A stretch of DNA of 64,000 nucleotides. Source: Imperialibacter sp. EC-SDR9 (GTDB lineage Bacteria; Bacteroidota; Bacteroidia; Cytophagales; Cyclobacteriaceae). Positions 62,925-64,000 of this stretch are shown here, piece by piece. The stretch lies in NCBI RefSeq assembly GCF_902498805.1, contig NZ_LR701574.1:62001-126000 (forward strand), read 5' to 3'. Position 1 is the first letter of the stretch, and each line of letters starts with the position of its first letter. The translations under genes were made by a program, and so were the position numbers. The notes below the pieces were generated by a model, which had not been told where the DNA came from, made no database searches, and worked only from the letters and a program-made list of their open reading frames with translations.

Positions 62925-63277
62925 TTTAAAGTTTCAATGTGTTTTTTCAATTCGCTTGACGTAATGCCAAGCATGGCCGCATGGCGCAGGAAGTCGGGCA
63001 GTACCTTGCTGAAGAACTCCTGCTTCTTACTTTCGAGAATAGTCTTTTGAGCGTCTTTGTTCACAAAGTACCCGATACCTCTTTGATTTTCGATGATGTC
63101 CATGGCTTGTAATTCACTATAAGTTCTCATGATCGTATTGGGATTGACCCCCATTTCTGCCGCCAGCTCCCGCACGGAGGGAATCTTCTCCCCAGCAGGA
63201 AACTCACCACTCACCACCTTGTCGGTGATGGTGTCTGCGATCTGCAGAAAAATGCTTTTACCGTTTTGAAATTCCAT
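62921..63277 (-). CDS. GntR-family regulator, YtrA-like
   Basis: 118 residues from the ATG at 63277. The N-terminal winged helix (IFLQIADTITDKVVSGEFPA; IPSVRELAAEMGVNPNTIMR; YSELQAMDIIENQRGIGYFV) is followed only by a ~40-residue helical tail, the size of the YtrA subfamily that controls adjacent ABC transporters. It sits between an ABC permease (1 bp upstream) and the GIN protein (overlap), so it probably represses this locus in response to membrane or antibiotic stress (inference from the subfamily). Confidence 0.87.
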   Translation of the reverse strand: MEFQNGKSIFLQIADTITDKVVSGEFPAGEKIPSVRELAAEMGVNPNTIMRTYSELQAMDIIENQRGIGYFVNKDAQKTILESKKQEFFSKVLPDFLRHAAMLGITSSELKKHIETLK

Positions 63278-63278
63278 A

Positions 63279-64000
63279 CTACACCTCCCTTTCTTTAAGT
63301 TTCCTGTAGGCCACAAATAGCATGACCGCATTGGCAATGATCACCGCCAAAGCGAAGAAGCGAAAAGCAGCACGCTCACTTGTTGGCACGAGCCACATCC
63401 CTTCTTCAGGATCAGGGTGATATTGATTGAGACCCAACGGTTCTGCCACCAGATAAATGACCGTAGAGTAGAAAATGACGATGACAGCCACCGAAAAAAG
63501 TGTTTTGACCAGGGGCTGCTTCGAAAATATGGCAGCACCGGTGAATGGAACCACAAAAAGCAACAGCGCCAGGCCAGTGATCATTGTACTGAACCAACCG
63601 ACAGAGTCAATCCCATTTGGCATTTCCACTGCAACCAGTTGTTGAATGCCGATAGGGTCGAAGGAAAATTCAGTGAACAGCGTGAAGAAGTATCCCTGTA
63701 GGTTAAAAGTGATCCAAAACAACAACGGAAGTGCCAGCAACATGAGTCCGATTCTGGTGACCAATTCGAACACGAATTTTTCCGCCAGCGATGCAGGCAC
63801 CAACAGGTAGTTCATAGTGCTTTCTTTCGAACGAAAAGCGGGAAATGAATAGCCCACATAGAGTAGCCCAAACACAATCACGAACCCAATAAGGAATCCC
63901 CTGAAATTGTCCAGATCATGAGGTCGAAGCCCCTCGCTGGCCTGAACGAACGACAGCAGGATAAACACCACACCAACATAAGCCCCTGCGGAAAAGCCCA
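63279..64000 (-). CDS. ABC-type permease-like membrane protein, 5' end outside the window
   Basis: The reading frame runs to the window edge, so the N-terminus is missing; at least 239 residues are seen. Predicted spans include FLIGFVIVFGLLYVGYSFPA, IGLMLLALPLLFWITFNL, TMITGLALLLFVVPFTGAAI, LFSVAVIVIFYSTVIYLVA and FFALAVIIANAVMLFVAY. FRSKESTMNYLLVPASLAEK matches the cytosolic loop seen in Bacteroidota ABC-2-type permeases next to YtrA-like regulators. The ATPase partner is presumably upstream of the window. Confidence 0.7.
   Translation of the reverse strand, partial: GFSAGAYVGVVFILLSFVQASEGLRPHDLDNFRGFLIGFVIVFGLLYVGYSFPAFRSKESTMNYLLVPASLAEKFVFELVTRIGLMLLALPLLFWITFNLQGYFFTLFTEFSFDPIGIQQLVAVEMPNGIDSVGWFSTMITGLALLLFVVPFTGAAIFSKQPLVKTLFSVAVIVIFYSTVIYLVAEPLGLNQYHPDPEEGMWLVPTSERAAFRFFALAVIIANAVMLFVAYRKLKEREV

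Noticed and set aside
1-64000. CRISPR arrays, rRNA, tRNA, insertion sequences, phage genes
   Set aside because: I looked for regularly spaced repeats, transposase or integrase motifs and conserved RNA words and found none; the repeats present are dispersed palindromes without transposase genes in the window.

Overview
This window looks like chromosomal DNA of a free-living Bacteroidota bacterium, most likely of the order Cytophagales. The reasons are a type IX secretion (T9SS) C-terminal sorting domain on a large surface protein, the near absence of Shine-Dalgarno sequences, promoter-like TAnnTTTG boxes, the short Bacteroidota HU variant, and ABC permeases fused to M1-peptidase-like domains. 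No species can be named from the sequence. There is no phage, insertion sequence, CRISPR array, rRNA or tRNA that I can support.

Left part (1-24.6 kb), ordinary chromosome: the tail of a DEAD-box RNA helicase; a secreted Asp-box (sortilin-like) protein; a T9SS-secreted LamG-like protein; a lipoprotein glycosidase-like protein; a second glycosidase-like protein; a CASTOR/POLLUX-type ion channel; a PQQ-type beta-propeller; a Crp/Fnr regulator next to a perfect FNR-type palindrome; tRNA thiolase TtcA; and a potassium module. That module (minus strand) is histidine kinase, KdpE-like response regulator, a 49-residue membrane protein and a TrkH channel. Two near-identical 19-bp direct-repeat sites lie in front of the kinase and in front of the small protein, a good candidate for the regulator's own operators.

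Middle part (24.6-45.9 kb), accessory region: genes in both orientations (caspase-family protease; isoquinoline-1-oxidoreductase-type molybdenum enzyme with cytochrome and AraC regulator; SGNH hydrolase; lipoproteins; an 885-residue envelope protein) are separated by six copies of one 46-bp palindrome (14-bp arms), always in the same orientation and not seen elsewhere in the window. After an HU-like gene comes an AT-richer, tightly coupled four-gene operon (41068-45872): a Cap4/DUF4297-like nuclease-type effector, a small middle component, a DUF3732-type SMC-like ATPase with a zinc-hook CxxC, and a protein ending in a nucleoside-deoxyribosyltransferase/TIR-like domain. I read this as an ABC-three-component (ABC-3C) antiviral conflict system with an extra, fourth component, and it is the best candidate for a little-described system here.

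Right part (45.9-64 kb), one long minus-strand efflux locus: a GntR regulator between an ABC permease and a GIN-domain protein, then ABC ATPase, ABC permease with M1-like and golvesin-like domains but no HExxH, TolC, membrane-fusion lipoprotein, RND pump, a 1577-residue RND pump fused to a membrane domain and a complete ABC ATPase, and a final ABC-2 permease. The ATPase-to-permease genes overlap or nearly touch, except for a roughly 310-bp repeat-bearing gap before the first RND gene, and they suggest a combined ABC/RND export machine. Several palindromic mobile-like repeats (54.6, 55.9, 61.9 kb) are inserted in this locus, one of them inside the 5' end of the membrane-fusion gene.
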